A stretch of DNA of 64,000 bases from Rhodococcus sp. 1163. Its GTDB lineage: Bacteria; Actinomycetota; Actinomycetes; Mycobacteriales; Mycobacteriaceae. A program made the translations under genes and the position numbers. The DNA lies in contig NZ_MKKX01000033.1 in NCBI RefSeq assembly GCF_002091985.1, positions 1 to 64,000 of the forward strand. The letters run 5' to 3'. This document shows, one piece after another, positions 1 to 8,318 of the stretch. The notes beneath the pieces are model-generated. The model saw only the letters and a program-made list of their open reading frames with translations, did not search any database and had not been told where the DNA came from. Every line of letters begins with the position of its first letter. The first letter of the stretch is position 1.

Positions 1-942
1 CTCTGCTTTGGCGGCTTCGCGTGCGAGGGAACGATCACGCATTTCCTCGAACTTGGTGGCCTGACGCTCGAGGTCTTCGAGGAACACGGCCAGCTCTTCA
101 CGCTTGGATTCCCCGACGCCGGTGAAGTCCTCACGTTCGAAGATCTGCCACTTCCGCAGCACCGGCCACACCACGTCCTCGAGGTGCTGACGCAGATCGT
201 AGATACCGTGCTTGGCCATCAACACACCGTTACGGCGGAAGTTCGGCATCCCGGCACCGGGCATCTGGAAGTTCATCACGATATGCGAAATCGCTTCCAA
301 CGTCTGATCCGGCGCGATGTCGAGAGCGGCAGCGGTGACGTTGCGGTAGAACATCATGTGCAGGTTCTCATCCGCGGCGATGCGCTGGAGCATCCGGTCG
401 GCGATCGGGTCGTCGCACACCTTGCCGGTGTTGCGATGCGAGACGCGCGTGGCGAGTTCCTGGAAGGTGACGTACGAGACCGAATGCAACAGTCCGGTCT
501 GTGCGCCCGCCGGTGAGGCGAAACCGTTGGTCATGTGAATCATCCGGGCCTGTTCGAGCGCGACCGGATCGACACCGCGGGTGACCACCAGGTAGTCACG
601 CATGACGATGCCGTGCCGGTTCTCCTCCGCGGTCCACCGTCCCACCCAGGTGCCCCAGGCGCCGTCCTGCGAAAAGTTTTCGGCGATCTCGCGGTGGTAC
701 GAGGGCAGATTGTCCTCGGTGAGCAGGTTGGTGATCATCGCTGCTCGCGCTACCTCGGAGAGTGTGCTCTGCTCCGGTTCGTAGTCCACCCCACCGAGTG
801 CAGCGAAGTTGCGGCCTTCGTCCCACGGCACGTAATCGTGCGGGTGCCACTCCTTCGCCATCGACATGTGGCGGTTCACGTTGTCTTCCGCAACAGGAAC
901 CAGCTCGTGTAGCAGCTCCAGCTGTGTCAGATCCCTCGCCAT
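1..942 (-). CDS. Acyl-[acyl-carrier-protein] desaturase, DesA1/DesA2-like (C-terminus beyond window)
   Basis: This is a soluble di-iron desaturase of the FA_desaturase_2 (stearoyl-ACP desaturase) family that would introduce a double bond into acyl-ACP, in these bacteria probably for mycolate or membrane lipid synthesis. The first 314 residues are visible and no stop occurs before the window edge, so the gene is partial. The di-iron ligand motifs EENRHG (about residue 118) and DENLHM (about residue 205) are present. The ATG start at 942 is preceded by GGAGGC at a good distance. Repeats upstream (about 1070-1111) may be its operator. DesA1-like and DesA2-like roles cannot be separated from this portion. 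Confidence 0.93.
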   Translation of the reverse strand, partial: MARDLTQLELLHELVPVAEDNVNRHMSMAKEWHPHDYVPWDEGRNFAALGGVDYEPEQSTLSEVARAAMITNLLTEDNLPSYHREIAENFSQDGAWGTWVGRWTAEENRHGIVMRDYLVVTRGVDPVALEQARMIHMTNGFASPAGAQTGLLHSVSYVTFQELATRVSHRNTGKVCDDPIADRMLQRIAADENLHMMFYRNVTAAALDIAPDQTLEAISHIVMNFQMPGAGMPNFRRNGVLMAKHGIYDLRQHLEDVVWPVLRKWQIFEREDFTGVGESKREELAVFLEDLERQATKFEEMRDRSLAREAAKAE

Positions 943-1069
943 TACATTGCCTCCATACATTGCCGATATCCGGACCTAGCCTACGGCACCGTAACTTCGC
1001 TGTGAACGCTCTCCAGTTGCGTGGCGCACAGTAGTCGGCCGGGAACCAAGGCGTTGTTGCCCCCGTAGC

Positions 1070-1111
1070 AGTTCATTCCCCATTGACAGTTCGTTCCCCG
1101 TAGCCGAACTG
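1070..1111. promoter_or_regulatory. Direct and inverted repeats upstream of the desaturase gene
   Basis: Two near-identical 12-mers, AGTTCATTCCCC (1070-1081) and AGTTCGTTCCCC (1088-1099), lie 18 bp apart. The second also takes part in an inverted repeat, CAGTTCG (1087-1093) and CGAACTG (1105-1111), separated by 11 bp. They sit about 130-170 bp upstream of the desaturase start on the minus strand and about 120 bp downstream of tRNA-Lys, with no gene in between. This looks like a regulator binding site, but the regulator is unknown. The rest of 943-1226 shows nothing I can name. Confidence 0.3.
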
Positions 1112-1226
1112 TTACCAAGTGTACTTTCGATGAATTCGGATGCTGCGGGCCGCCGGTGGTGGAGAAGCGGGCGTCCGGGACCGAACACGCGGTGGGCGGC
1201 GTCCGCCACCGCGTGGACATCTTCGG

Positions 1227-1299
1227 TGCCCCCAGTAGGACTCGAACCTACGACCTGCGGATTAAAAGTCCGTAGCTCTACCAACTGAGCTATAGGGGC
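1227..1299 (-). tRNA. tRNA-Lys (anticodon TTT)
   Basis: A complete cloverleaf is readable on the minus strand. The 7-bp acceptor stem contains one T-G pair, the anticodon loop is CTTTTAA with anticodon TTT, and the T arm carries GGTTCGAGTCC. The discriminator base is A and the full CCA end is not encoded. Confidence 0.97.
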
Positions 1300-1364
1300 G
1301 CGGATCGAAAGTGTAATGGGTGTTCCCAGCCGGCAGGCAGGTACCCCCAAAGAGTGCCGAGCAG

Positions 1365-2618
1365 CTATTTGCCGAAGCTGCTGCAACCTTTGGGTGCGGG
1401 GATTCCGGCGAGCCGCTCGTCGATCCACGCGTGGGAACCAGGCAAGCCCGACACCGCGACTGTCATGTGTTCGCCGAGATATTCCTCCAACCGGACGTCG
1501 GATCCGTGGGCGCACCATTCTTCGTACAGGGTCTCGGCGCCCTGCCTGGGGATCCAGAATTCTTGCTGCCCTTGGTAAATGAATACCGGGGCCGACGGCG
1601 CGAGGTCACCACCCATCCGCGTCTGAGCGATGATCTCCTCCGCGATCGGAGTGCGATCCACGTTCGGTATGTCCGAGAGTGCTTGGACGGGTATCGGTGC
1701 CACCAGCCCGCCTGGAGTGAGTAGATAGACACACATGTCCTTCGCTATCTGCGCGAGCCGAAGTCCGTTCGCGTTCATGAGTTGGAACATTTCCGGATAT
1801 TCGCGGGCGACGCCGAGTGCTGCGGAGAGAAACAAGGTCGATGCTGCGTTGGTTCCGTTCATGGATCCGAGCAGGATGCGGTAGTCGATCGGCGCACCGC
1901 CGAACGCGGTACCGACGATGTTCACTTCCGGGGCGTAGGACGGTGCGAGTTGCGCGGCCCAGCCGGATGCGATTGCACCCCCGGAATAGCCGGTTACAGC
2001 GATCGGAGATTCCTTGTCGAGCCCCAACTGAGGTAGAGCGACCATTGCTCGCAAGGCATCGAGGACTGAGTGTCCGGCCATCCGTCCTGCGGCATATGCC
2101 TGCCGGGGACCTTGGTGGTCGGTGACCACCACCGCATAGTTCTTGGCTAGGAAGAGTTGCACTGCAACGATTTCTGGTGCAATACCTCGAGGGAGTGTCC
2201 ATGACGGTGCGCACGTGTTGCCCAGTGAATCTATTGCCATGTTGTAGGCGACGACAGGTCGACTACCCTTGCCGGTCCACGGGGCGGTGGGCACGATGAC
2301 GGTGGTGGCTGCCGCGACGGGTCGGTCCTTGGAATCGGTGGATCGAAAAAGGATCTGGGTGGAGGTCACCGGTGTGATCAGTGGGCCGACGTCTACCGGA
2401 CGGGTGCCGAGGATGGTTCCAGGGCTCGAATTCTCGTATCCGGCAGGCGCGTCGAACCATGGGTCCGAGAGCGGAGTGGCCGCGGCAGATGCGGGATCTT
2501 GCTTCGGTGTGATGAAGTCCGTCACGGGGTCGGCGCTGACCGGCCAGGGACACGCAGCGATCAGTGTGGCTGTGAGAACTATTCTTGCGCAACGGTACAA
2601 GAGTTCTTTGACAACCAT
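1365..2618 (-). CDS. Secreted lipase (LIP family, alpha/beta hydrolase)
   Basis: This is an exported alpha/beta hydrolase resembling the secretory lipase family (PF03583), expected to hydrolyse triacylglycerols or other esters outside the cell. From the ATG at 2618 the protein has 417 residues. It opens with a Sec-type signal peptide (positive residues, hydrophobic stretch, cleavage near PVSA-DP). The nucleophile elbow GYSGG puts the catalytic Ser near residue 212; a late EHM...His segment could supply the catalytic His. The start at 2618 is chosen because AGGTGA lies about 6 nt upstream; an ATG at 2639 would add 7 residues. A CRP-like site lies 37 nt upstream. Confidence 0.85.
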   Translation of the reverse strand: MVVKELLYRCARIVLTATLIAACPWPVSADPVTDFITPKQDPASAAATPLSDPWFDAPAGYENSSPGTILGTRPVDVGPLITPVTSTQILFRSTDSKDRPVAAATTVIVPTAPWTGKGSRPVVAYNMAIDSLGNTCAPSWTLPRGIAPEIVAVQLFLAKNYAVVVTDHQGPRQAYAAGRMAGHSVLDALRAMVALPQLGLDKESPIAVTGYSGGAIASGWAAQLAPSYAPEVNIVGTAFGGAPIDYRILLGSMNGTNAASTLFLSAALGVAREYPEMFQLMNANGLRLAQIAKDMCVYLLTPGGLVAPIPVQALSDIPNVDRTPIAEEIIAQTRMGGDLAPSAPVFIYQGQQEFWIPRQGAETLYEEWCAHGSDVRLEEYLGEHMTVAVSGLPGSHAWIDERLAGIPAPKGCSSFGK

Positions 2619-2654
2619 GCTGTCACCTGAGTTCGTCATCCACGACCGACGTTA

Positions 2655-2670
2655 TGTGTCCTGGATCACA
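2655..2670. promoter_or_regulatory. Candidate CRP/GlxR-type operator of the lipase gene
   Basis: TGTGT-CCTGGA-TCACA differs at one position from the actinobacterial CRP/GlxR palindrome TGTGA-N6-TCACA. It lies 37 bp upstream of the preferred lipase start, where it could influence that promoter. The remaining 2671-2937, between the lipase and corA genes, shows no gene. Confidence 0.35.
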
Positions 2671-2937
2671 CTAGGTCGTATTTCGGCCTCGCGAGTGAGC
2701 GGCGCCGGGTCGAGTTCGGATTGTTATCCGATTCTTTTCGAGACCGGAAGGCGGGTGGGTAACTCTTCGAAGATGTCCACCAAAGTCGTTGCATGGAGAG
2801 TCGTCACCGAAAAGCGTTGAACCGAAAGCCTTCAGCGGTGAATCATGTTGGGACTCGAACCAGATGAAAGCCCGCGCGTGATCACCGGTGCATCATGGAG
2901 TCACTGACAGATGTCGGGTAGATAGAGGGAGTCGAAT

Positions 2938-3954
2938 GTGATTCGTAGTACCGAAGATCACGGTGCGATCGGCTGCGCCACGCGTGGTCGTATCTATCGG
3001 CACGGCGCCTTGGAAGCAACGAATCCGAACGAGGAAGAACTGCGGGAGTGGAGCACGGACCCTGACGCTGTTCTGTGGTTCGACCTCTTGGCACCGACGA
3101 CTGCCGACCTGTCTCGGGTCGCTGAGATTCTCGGCGGTCGCGAACTCCATCCGCTGGCGCTGGAGGGGGCGTTGTCTCACGGACGGCGGCCACGGTTCGT
3201 TCGATTCGGTGACCACTCTCTCGTTCATACGCGGTCACTTCGGCTCGATGCCGAGGATTCGATTCAGGAAACCGAGATCGGAATGTTCGTCACGGGCAAT
3301 GCCCTCATCACGATTCGTTCGAACGAGGCGTTTGCCCTGGATTCTATTCTCGACGGCTGGGACGACGAGTCTGCGATGATCGCTCACGGGGTGGGGTACC
3401 TGGTGTGGTCGTTTCTCGACGCCGTCATGGACGGGTACTTCGCCGTCGTGGATTCGCTGGACGAGGATGTGCAGTCGATCGAGGAAGCGCTGATCGACGA
3501 TGGGTTGCCGGTTCGCGATATTCAGTTGCGCAACTTCGTACTTCGCCGGTCGGTAGTCGCGGCTTCGAGGGTGGTTCTGCCCATGGCCGAGGTATGCGCA
3601 GGCTTGCTCAGGCCGAACCGACATCCAATCGACAATGAAGTCACTCCCTATTACCAGGACTTGTACGACCATTCGCTTCGGCTGACGGAGAGGGTCGACG
3701 GCCTTCGTGAGGCGATCGAGATCATTTTGTCGACAGGTCTTGCAATGCAGGGTAATTCGTTGAACGAGGTCATGAAGAAGCTCACGGCGTGGGCGGCGAT
3801 CATCGCCATACCTACCGGGGTGACCGGATACTTCGGTCAGAACATTCCGTTTCCTGGTTACGGCCGCGCCCTCGGCTTCTGGCTGAGTACTGTGCTGCTG
3901 ATCGGACTGGCGACAGGATTGTGGTGGAGTTTCAAACGCCGCGATTGGCTCTGA
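2938..3954 (+). CDS. CorA-family divalent metal transporter
   Basis: This 338-residue inner-membrane protein belongs to the CorA magnesium/cobalt channel family. It has a long acidic cytoplasmic N-terminal region with a helical stalk, then two C-terminal membrane segments (about 275-296 and 310-331), and ends in a basic tail. The family signature GMN after TM1 reads GQN here (residues 300-302, in YFGQNIPFPGYG), a variant I believe recurs in actinobacterial CorA-like proteins. Mg, Co or Zn specificity cannot be assigned. The GTG start at 2938 has AGGGAG upstream. The gene stands alone between the divergent lipase and the TetR gene. Confidence 0.9.
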   Translation: MIRSTEDHGAIGCATRGRIYRHGALEATNPNEEELREWSTDPDAVLWFDLLAPTTADLSRVAEILGGRELHPLALEGALSHGRRPRFVRFGDHSLVHTRSLRLDAEDSIQETEIGMFVTGNALITIRSNEAFALDSILDGWDDESAMIAHGVGYLVWSFLDAVMDGYFAVVDSLDEDVQSIEEALIDDGLPVRDIQLRNFVLRRSVVAASRVVLPMAEVCAGLLRPNRHPIDNEVTPYYQDLYDHSLRLTERVDGLREAIEIILSTGLAMQGNSLNEVMKKLTAWAAIIAIPTGVTGYFGQNIPFPGYGRALGFWLSTVLLIGLATGLWWSFKRRDWL

Positions 3955-4057
3955 TGGCCGACGGCAAGTCGACTGACCGGTTCGGGGCCTTACAGTGGGG
4001 TATTATTTGTAAAGTATGCGCTACGCGGTGAGCGCACCCTGCCCTGCGTGAACTAGT

Positions 4058-4093
4058 GGCTCGAGTGCGCACCCCCTGCAGCGCACTCGAGCC
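4058..4093. terminator. 13-bp perfect hairpin downstream of corA
   Basis: Arms GGCTCGAGTGCGC (4058-4070) and GCGCACTCGAGCC (4081-4093) are perfect complements with a 10-nt loop. It lies 104 bp after the corA stop and about 180 bp before the TetR gene. No clean T-run follows, only a T-rich GATTGTTTGTTT about 20 nt later. A corA terminator is the simplest reading; an operator is possible. Confidence 0.4.
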
Positions 4094-4212
4094 GGGTGAA
4101 GCGTACCACTCGGATTGTTTGTTTCTCGTCGTCGATTTGTCTGTTTTCTGGGTTTCTCAGGTATTTCTGGGGCAACGAACAGCTTTGTCGAGGACATGGT
4201 GACGTACGCTCG

Positions 4213-4234
4213 ATCAGCGGTATGGACTGCTGAT
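4213..4234. promoter_or_regulatory. Candidate operator upstream of the TetR gene
   Basis: Inverted repeat ATCAGC-N10-GCTGAT centred about 46 bp upstream of the TetR-family start codon. Autoregulation through such a site is common for this family, but the short arms make this tentative. Confidence 0.25.
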
Positions 4235-4269
4235 ATGCAGAGCGCTTTTTTTCGGAGGCACGAGAAGTA

Positions 4270-4938
4270 ATGGCACAACAAGAGCGCGCACGCAGGACCA
4301 GAGCGGCGATCGTCGAGGCTGCGGCGACGGAGTTCGCCCGACGTGGATACGCGGCTGCGTCCGTTAATGCGATCCTCGAGGGCTCCAATGCCACCAAGGG
4401 CGCGATGTACTTCCACTTCCAATCGAAGGAAGATCTGGCCCGGGCAGTGCTCGTGGCTGCGCTGGAGAGGTACACCGCTATCACCGAGAAGTGGCAGGGC
4501 TCGACGCTGCATCCCTTCGAAGTCATTCGCGGCATCATCGACGACATCGCGCTCGGATTTCAGACCGACGTCATAGTTCGAGCCGAGTTTCGGCTGATCG
4601 TCGAACCGGAGTTCTACAGCGAGGTCAAATCCGGGAGTGGCCGAGCTTGGGGTCTGGCCGGACACGAATTGGCACGCAAGGCCCAGGAGATGGGCGACTT
4701 GAAGCCGGAGTTCGGCCCGGACAAATTCACCAGGGTGCTGAGCGCGTCACTGGCGGGTCAGCGATTCATGGCTGATCTCGTGTCGGACAGCACCGAGCTG
4801 CGTGCGCTGTTCCAAGAATCCCTCGAAGTGCTCCTTTATGCGATGGCAACACCTCAGTGGTTGGACACCTGGCACCGTGTCGGATGGCCACCCCTGGAGC
4901 TGGTGGCTACAGATAGTGCCTCTGACCTGCCGGTTTGA
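4270..4938 (+). CDS. TetR-family regulator of the ArpA/ScbR (gamma-butyrolactone receptor) type
   Basis: This 222-residue DNA-binding regulator has an N-terminal TetR helix-turn-helix (about residues 8-55) with the family hallmark TKGAMYFHFQSKE. Beyond the HTH it resembles butyrolactone autoregulator receptors. An RAEFRLIVE segment, a central Trp in GRAWGLAG (these receptors use a conserved Trp for ligand contact) and an AGQRFMADLVSD segment match the general pattern of ScbR-like ligand domains. ATG at 4270 is preceded by CGGAGG. No AfsA-type synthase gene is adjacent, so it is an orphan receptor candidate. A generic TetR repressor remains possible. Confidence 0.8.
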   Translation: MAQQERARRTRAAIVEAAATEFARRGYAAASVNAILEGSNATKGAMYFHFQSKEDLARAVLVAALERYTAITEKWQGSTLHPFEVIRGIIDDIALGFQTDVIVRAEFRLIVEPEFYSEVKSGSGRAWGLAGHELARKAQEMGDLKPEFGPDKFTRVLSASLAGQRFMADLVSDSTELRALFQESLEVLLYAMATPQWLDTWHRVGWPPLELVATDSASDLPV

Positions 4939-5065
4939 GTTTTTCGGAAGAAGTGCCCTAAGCTATCCAAGCTCCCAACGGAATGCCGTTGAGGGTAACG
5001 TCAGAGCAGTTCGAGATTGTGGAAGCTCGTAGTCCGAGTTGCTGCAAGTTCGAGTAGTTCGGCGG

Positions 5066-5138
5066 GCCCCCTTCGTCTAGCGGCCTAGGACGCCGCCCTT
5101 TCAAGGCGGTAGCGCGGGTTCGAATCCCGTAGGGGGTA
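5066..5138 (+). tRNA. tRNA-Glu (anticodon TTC)
   Basis: Full cloverleaf with acceptor GCCCCCT paired to AGGGGGT (first pair G-T), anticodon loop CTTTCAA giving TTC, and T arm GGTTCGAATCC. Discriminator A; CCA not encoded. First of three clustered tRNA genes. Confidence 0.97.
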
Positions 5139-5254
5139 CGTTCGATCGCCGGAATTGACAATCCGGTGTGCAGTACAGCAGTCTCTTGCAGGCTGGCGCG
5201 GTTCGAAGCAGGTTGATCACCTGCTAAAGTTTGCGCTAGTTGAGTTCGACGCAA

Positions 5255-5328
5255 GGCCCTGTAGCGCAGTTGGTTAGCGCGCCGCCCTGTCACGGCGGAG
5301 GTCGCGGGTTCGAGTCCCGTCAGGGTCG
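5255..5328 (+). tRNA. tRNA-Asp (anticodon GTC)
   Basis: Full cloverleaf with acceptor GGCCCTG paired to CAGGGTC, anticodon loop CTGTCAC giving GTC, T arm GGTTCGAGTCC, discriminator G. Second tRNA of the cluster, 116 bp after tRNA-Glu. Confidence 0.97.
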
Positions 5329-5409
5329 CAAGTTCGGTGTTGTCACCGAATTACACGATCAGTACGTATTTGCACAGATCAGTACAAGGCATTGTCACCG
5401 GTGCCGCCC

Positions 5410-5486
5410 GGCCAGGTAGCTCAGTTGGTACGAGCGTCCGCCTGAAAAGCGGAAGGTCGCCGGTTCGATCCCGGCCCTGGCCACCA
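5410..5486 (+). tRNA. tRNA-Phe (anticodon GAA)
   Basis: Full cloverleaf with acceptor GGCCAGG perfectly paired to CCTGGCC, anticodon loop CTGAAAA giving GAA, T arm GGTTCGATCCC. Unlike the other tRNAs here, the 3' CCA (5484-5486) is encoded. Last tRNA of the cluster. Confidence 0.97.
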
Positions 5487-5501
5487 CAGTTTCAGTACCA
5501 G

Positions 5502-5534
5502 CCTCATTCGGTTCATCCGAGTGGGGCTTTTTTG
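5502..5534 (+). terminator. Rho-independent terminator after the tRNA cluster
   Basis: Arms CCTCATTCGG and CCGAGTGGGG pair along 10 bp (with G-T pairs) around a 5-nt loop and are followed by CTTTTTTGG. It lies 16 bp after tRNA-Phe and is the clear end of that transcript. The rest of 5535-5830 contains no convincing gene. Confidence 0.8.
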
Positions 5535-5830
5535 GTTCTATCCACGGTTGCGGCCTGTGCAATCGTCAGGTGGAGGCTCGCGCTTGTCGAGCGGCGAGCG
5601 AGATCGGAAATCCGGCGCCGAAATCTCCGAACTTTCACCCAGTGAGACTTGATACGCATTGTGCTCTCAGCCACTGTTACTTTTTGGCTCTACCGAGCGG
5701 GAATGTGCCGCCTTCTGAGGAGTCAAGGACCAAAAATGCTGCACGACAAGTCAACTCGATTCGAGTTCGAGGATCGAAACCGCCCGTGCACGACCACTTC
5801 GGTGTCACTATTCGCACGTGGGGAACGTCG

Positions 5831-7282
5831 ATGACGACGATTCCAGGTCCAGCAGCTCCTGAGAAGGTTGCGCCGCAGGCCGCTCGTTACACGAGAAAGC
5901 GTTCGGCTGCGGTGATCATCCTCGTTCTCAGTTTGATCGAGGTCATCAGCGCATTCGAAACTTCGATGGTGTTCGCTGCAATCCCGACCATCATCAGAGA
6001 CTTCGACAGTGACGCCGCGACGGTCGGCTGGGCAGTGACCGCATTCCTCTTGGTCGCCGCTGCCTCCGCCGCGGTGTGTGGACGTCTCGGTGACATGTAC
6101 GGGCGTGAGCGGGTTCTGATCATCGTCCTGGCTATCGCTACGTTCGGCTCGTTGTTCAGCGCCATCGGCGACAGTGTGGGCGCGATCATCGGTGGCCGCG
6201 CCATCCAAGGCGTTGCGGGTGCGATTCTCCCGCTGTGCATCGGACTGGCACGTGCGCATCTGCCCAACGTGAAGGTCCCGGTTGCGATCGCGGTCATCTC
6301 GGGTACCGCCGTGGCTGCCGGCGCTGGATCGGCCTTTCTGGCCGGCATGATGATCGACTACGCGAGCTGGCACATGATCTTCATCGTCGCGGCTGTCTAT
6401 GCGACGTGCATGCTGCTGCTCGTGGCGTTCGTGCTTCCGTGGCTTCCCCCCGTCGGGACCACCCAGAAGCTCGACTGGATCGGCACCATCGCATTCGCAC
6501 CCGCCATCGCGGGAATCCTGCTGGGTATCACCAAGGGCAGTTCATGGGGTTGGACCGATGGGAAAACCCTCGGCCTGCTTGTCGGCGGTGTGGTCATTCT
6601 CGTGCTGTGGGTGCTGTGGGAGCTTCGAGTGACCGATCCGATCGCGAACGTGCGTCTGCTTACCGATCGCAAACTCGCGTTGACGATGCTCGCGACGCTG
6701 ACCCTCGCGGTCGGTCCTTTTGGGATCAGCAACTTGATCGTCCCCATCGTTCTGCAGTCGCCGTCCAGTGGCTCGTTCGGTCTCGGCATGTCACCCAGTG
6801 CGGCCGGGGCCCTGACACTTGCGGGCGCGTTGCTTGGCTTCTCTTTCACTCCGCTGAGCGGGCGTCTCTCGCGAACGGTGGGTTCTCGCGTTTCGCTGCT
6901 CATCGGTGGACTGATGTATGCGGTGTCGGCGGTGCTGCTCTACGCATTCAACGACGCCAAGCTCGGGATGTTCGCAATGGTCGTCACCGTGTCCATCGCG
7001 ACATCGTTCGCCTACACTGCGCTCCCGAACCTCGTGGTCGAGTCGGTTCCGGTCGAAAACACCAGCGAAGCAACCGGTTTGAATGCGGTCGTTCGCACTG
7101 CCGGGCAGGGGATCGGCGCATCGATCGCGACGGCAATCCTGGCATCGTCCGCCATCGCGGGGAGCATCGCACCTACGGTCGGTGGATTGAACATGGTCGT
7201 TGTGGTGATCCTCGTCGGCACCGCGGCTACCATCGCTCTCGCACTGATGCTGCGGCCAGGCACGGTCTACGCCGAGGCCTGA
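5831..7282 (+). CDS. MFS drug-efflux transporter, 14-TM DHA2 (EmrB/QacA) type
   Basis: This is a 483-residue proton-driven exporter of the major facilitator superfamily. About 14 hydrophobic segments and the motif-A loop GRLGDMYGRERV (between TM2 and TM3) place it in the DHA2 group, whose members expel cationic drugs or antiseptics. ATG at 5831 is chosen because GGGGA lies 6 nt upstream and the family N-terminus begins just before TM1; the frame stays open upstream to 5570, but that stretch reads as non-coding. It stands alone after the tRNA cluster. Substrate is unknown. Confidence 0.88.
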   Translation: MTTIPGPAAPEKVAPQAARYTRKRSAAVIILVLSLIEVISAFETSMVFAAIPTIIRDFDSDAATVGWAVTAFLLVAAASAAVCGRLGDMYGRERVLIIVLAIATFGSLFSAIGDSVGAIIGGRAIQGVAGAILPLCIGLARAHLPNVKVPVAIAVISGTAVAAGAGSAFLAGMMIDYASWHMIFIVAAVYATCMLLLVAFVLPWLPPVGTTQKLDWIGTIAFAPAIAGILLGITKGSSWGWTDGKTLGLLVGGVVILVLWVLWELRVTDPIANVRLLTDRKLALTMLATLTLAVGPFGISNLIVPIVLQSPSSGSFGLGMSPSAAGALTLAGALLGFSFTPLSGRLSRTVGSRVSLLIGGLMYAVSAVLLYAFNDAKLGMFAMVVTVSIATSFAYTALPNLVVESVPVENTSEATGLNAVVRTAGQGIGASIATAILASSAIAGSIAPTVGGLNMVVVVILVGTAATIALALMLRPGTVYAEA

Positions 7283-7339
7283 ATGATGTCGAGCACGTCT
7301 GTCATGTGCCCGCCGGCTCGAACTCGCTAGGCTAGGCCT

Positions 7340-7900
7340 GTGGATGTGATCGAGGAAGCCCAGCGCGACCTTGCGCGCGGGGACAATGCACACGCTCGGG
7401 ACCGACTGTATGCGGCACTTCGTACGTCCCCGGCGTCCCAGCCGATTCTGGAACTACTGGCGTACACCCATCTGCTGATGGGCGAACGTGCAGCAGCGGG
7501 TGCCGCGTGGTTCCTGACCTCGAAAGCAGACGGCGATCCCACCGCATCCGCTGCGTTCGCAGCGCTGGAAGCGCGCTATCGGTCGCCGATCTCGTTGGCA
7601 CGAGGTCTACCGATAAACGCACCGTCCGAGTACTACCCGGCCCCGGCGCAGGCTCGACTCGAACGATTGTCCTCGGCTATCCGCGCGAACGGCCAACAGT
7701 GGGTTCCACCTCGCGACACGGTCTACTTCGACGAGGTGGGCGTCGATTCCGACGACTTTCTCGACGACGACCTGCCCGGTCCGAGCGGCGCCTACAGCGA
7801 CCGAAGTCGTCCGGTTCGGCAGCGAGTTGTGGCGTCGTTGATCATCTTGGCAATTGCTGCGACGTCGGCTTCGGTGGTTCTCGCCATCGTGTTCGGCTGA
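7340..7900 (+). CDS. Tetratricopeptide-like, tail-anchored protein (DUF6584-like)
   Basis: This 186-residue protein has a helical N-terminal half with the spacing of a degenerate TPR (residues about 5-80, including ARDRLYAALR and ELLAYTHLLMGERAAAG). I match it tentatively to the actinobacterial DUF6584 family. An acidic, Pro-rich linker follows, and a single C-terminal membrane segment (about 160-184) suggests a tail anchor with the TPR in the cytoplasm. GTG at 7340 is the first start. No function is known. It is convergent with the ANTAR gene. Confidence 0.7.
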   Translation: MDVIEEAQRDLARGDNAHARDRLYAALRTSPASQPILELLAYTHLLMGERAAAGAAWFLTSKADGDPTASAAFAALEARYRSPISLARGLPINAPSEYYPAPAQARLERLSSAIRANGQQWVPPRDTVYFDEVGVDSDDFLDDDLPGPSGAYSDRSRPVRQRVVASLIILAIAATSASVVLAIVFG

Positions 7901-7928
7901 CCGCTTCTTCACGCCGTCGCAGCAGTTG

Positions 7929-8216
7929 CTAGCTTCCGATCAGTTCGTCCTGGGTGGCGAGAGCAGTTCCCCATCGGGCCAGGGCGACCCGACGCGTTTC
8001 CGGTTCACCGCCGTCCCTGCCCTCGGCGATGGTGATCACGGTGCGGGACAGTTCGAACAGGCTGACGCGATTGTCTCGGGCGGTGGCGAACAAATCCTCC
8101 ACTGCCCGCGCGACACTTCCGCCGCGAACGCCGACGAGGACACCCGTCGCGATGTCGACATCGGTGCGTGAAGCCGGTCCCCGAGACGTCATTGTGTCGG
8201 GACTTCTATCGATCAT
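7929..8216 (-). CDS. Small ANTAR-domain protein
   Basis: This 95-residue protein consists almost entirely of one three-helix segment resembling ANTAR (about residues 18-70: DIATGVLVGVRGGSVARAV... then an LSRTVITIAEG third helix). ANTAR domains bind paired hairpins in nascent RNA to prevent termination. Here no PAS, GAF or receiver domain is attached, so it would need a partner for signal input. ATG at 8216 has AAGGAA upstream. The next gene upstream on this strand encodes an XRE-cupin regulator. The ANTAR assignment is by pattern only. Confidence 0.6.
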   Translation of the reverse strand: MIDRSPDTMTSRGPASRTDVDIATGVLVGVRGGSVARAVEDLFATARDNRVSLFELSRTVITIAEGRDGGEPETRRVALARWGTALATQDELIGS

Positions 8217-8318
8217 GAACGGTTCCTTATTGGTTTGTTTCGGTTCCTGCTGCCCATTCAGCAGACCGCTCACTCTCCCACATCCAGTCGACGGGTACAC
8301 GGACCAGCTCCAAGTCTT

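Noticed and set aside
976..1518. 180-codon minus-strand frame
   Set aside because: It runs through tRNA-Lys and repeats, and its sequence has no coding character.
5649..5834. 61-codon frame ending in the MFS start codon
   Set aside because: No ribosome site and no family resemblance; the ATGA overlap is probably chance.
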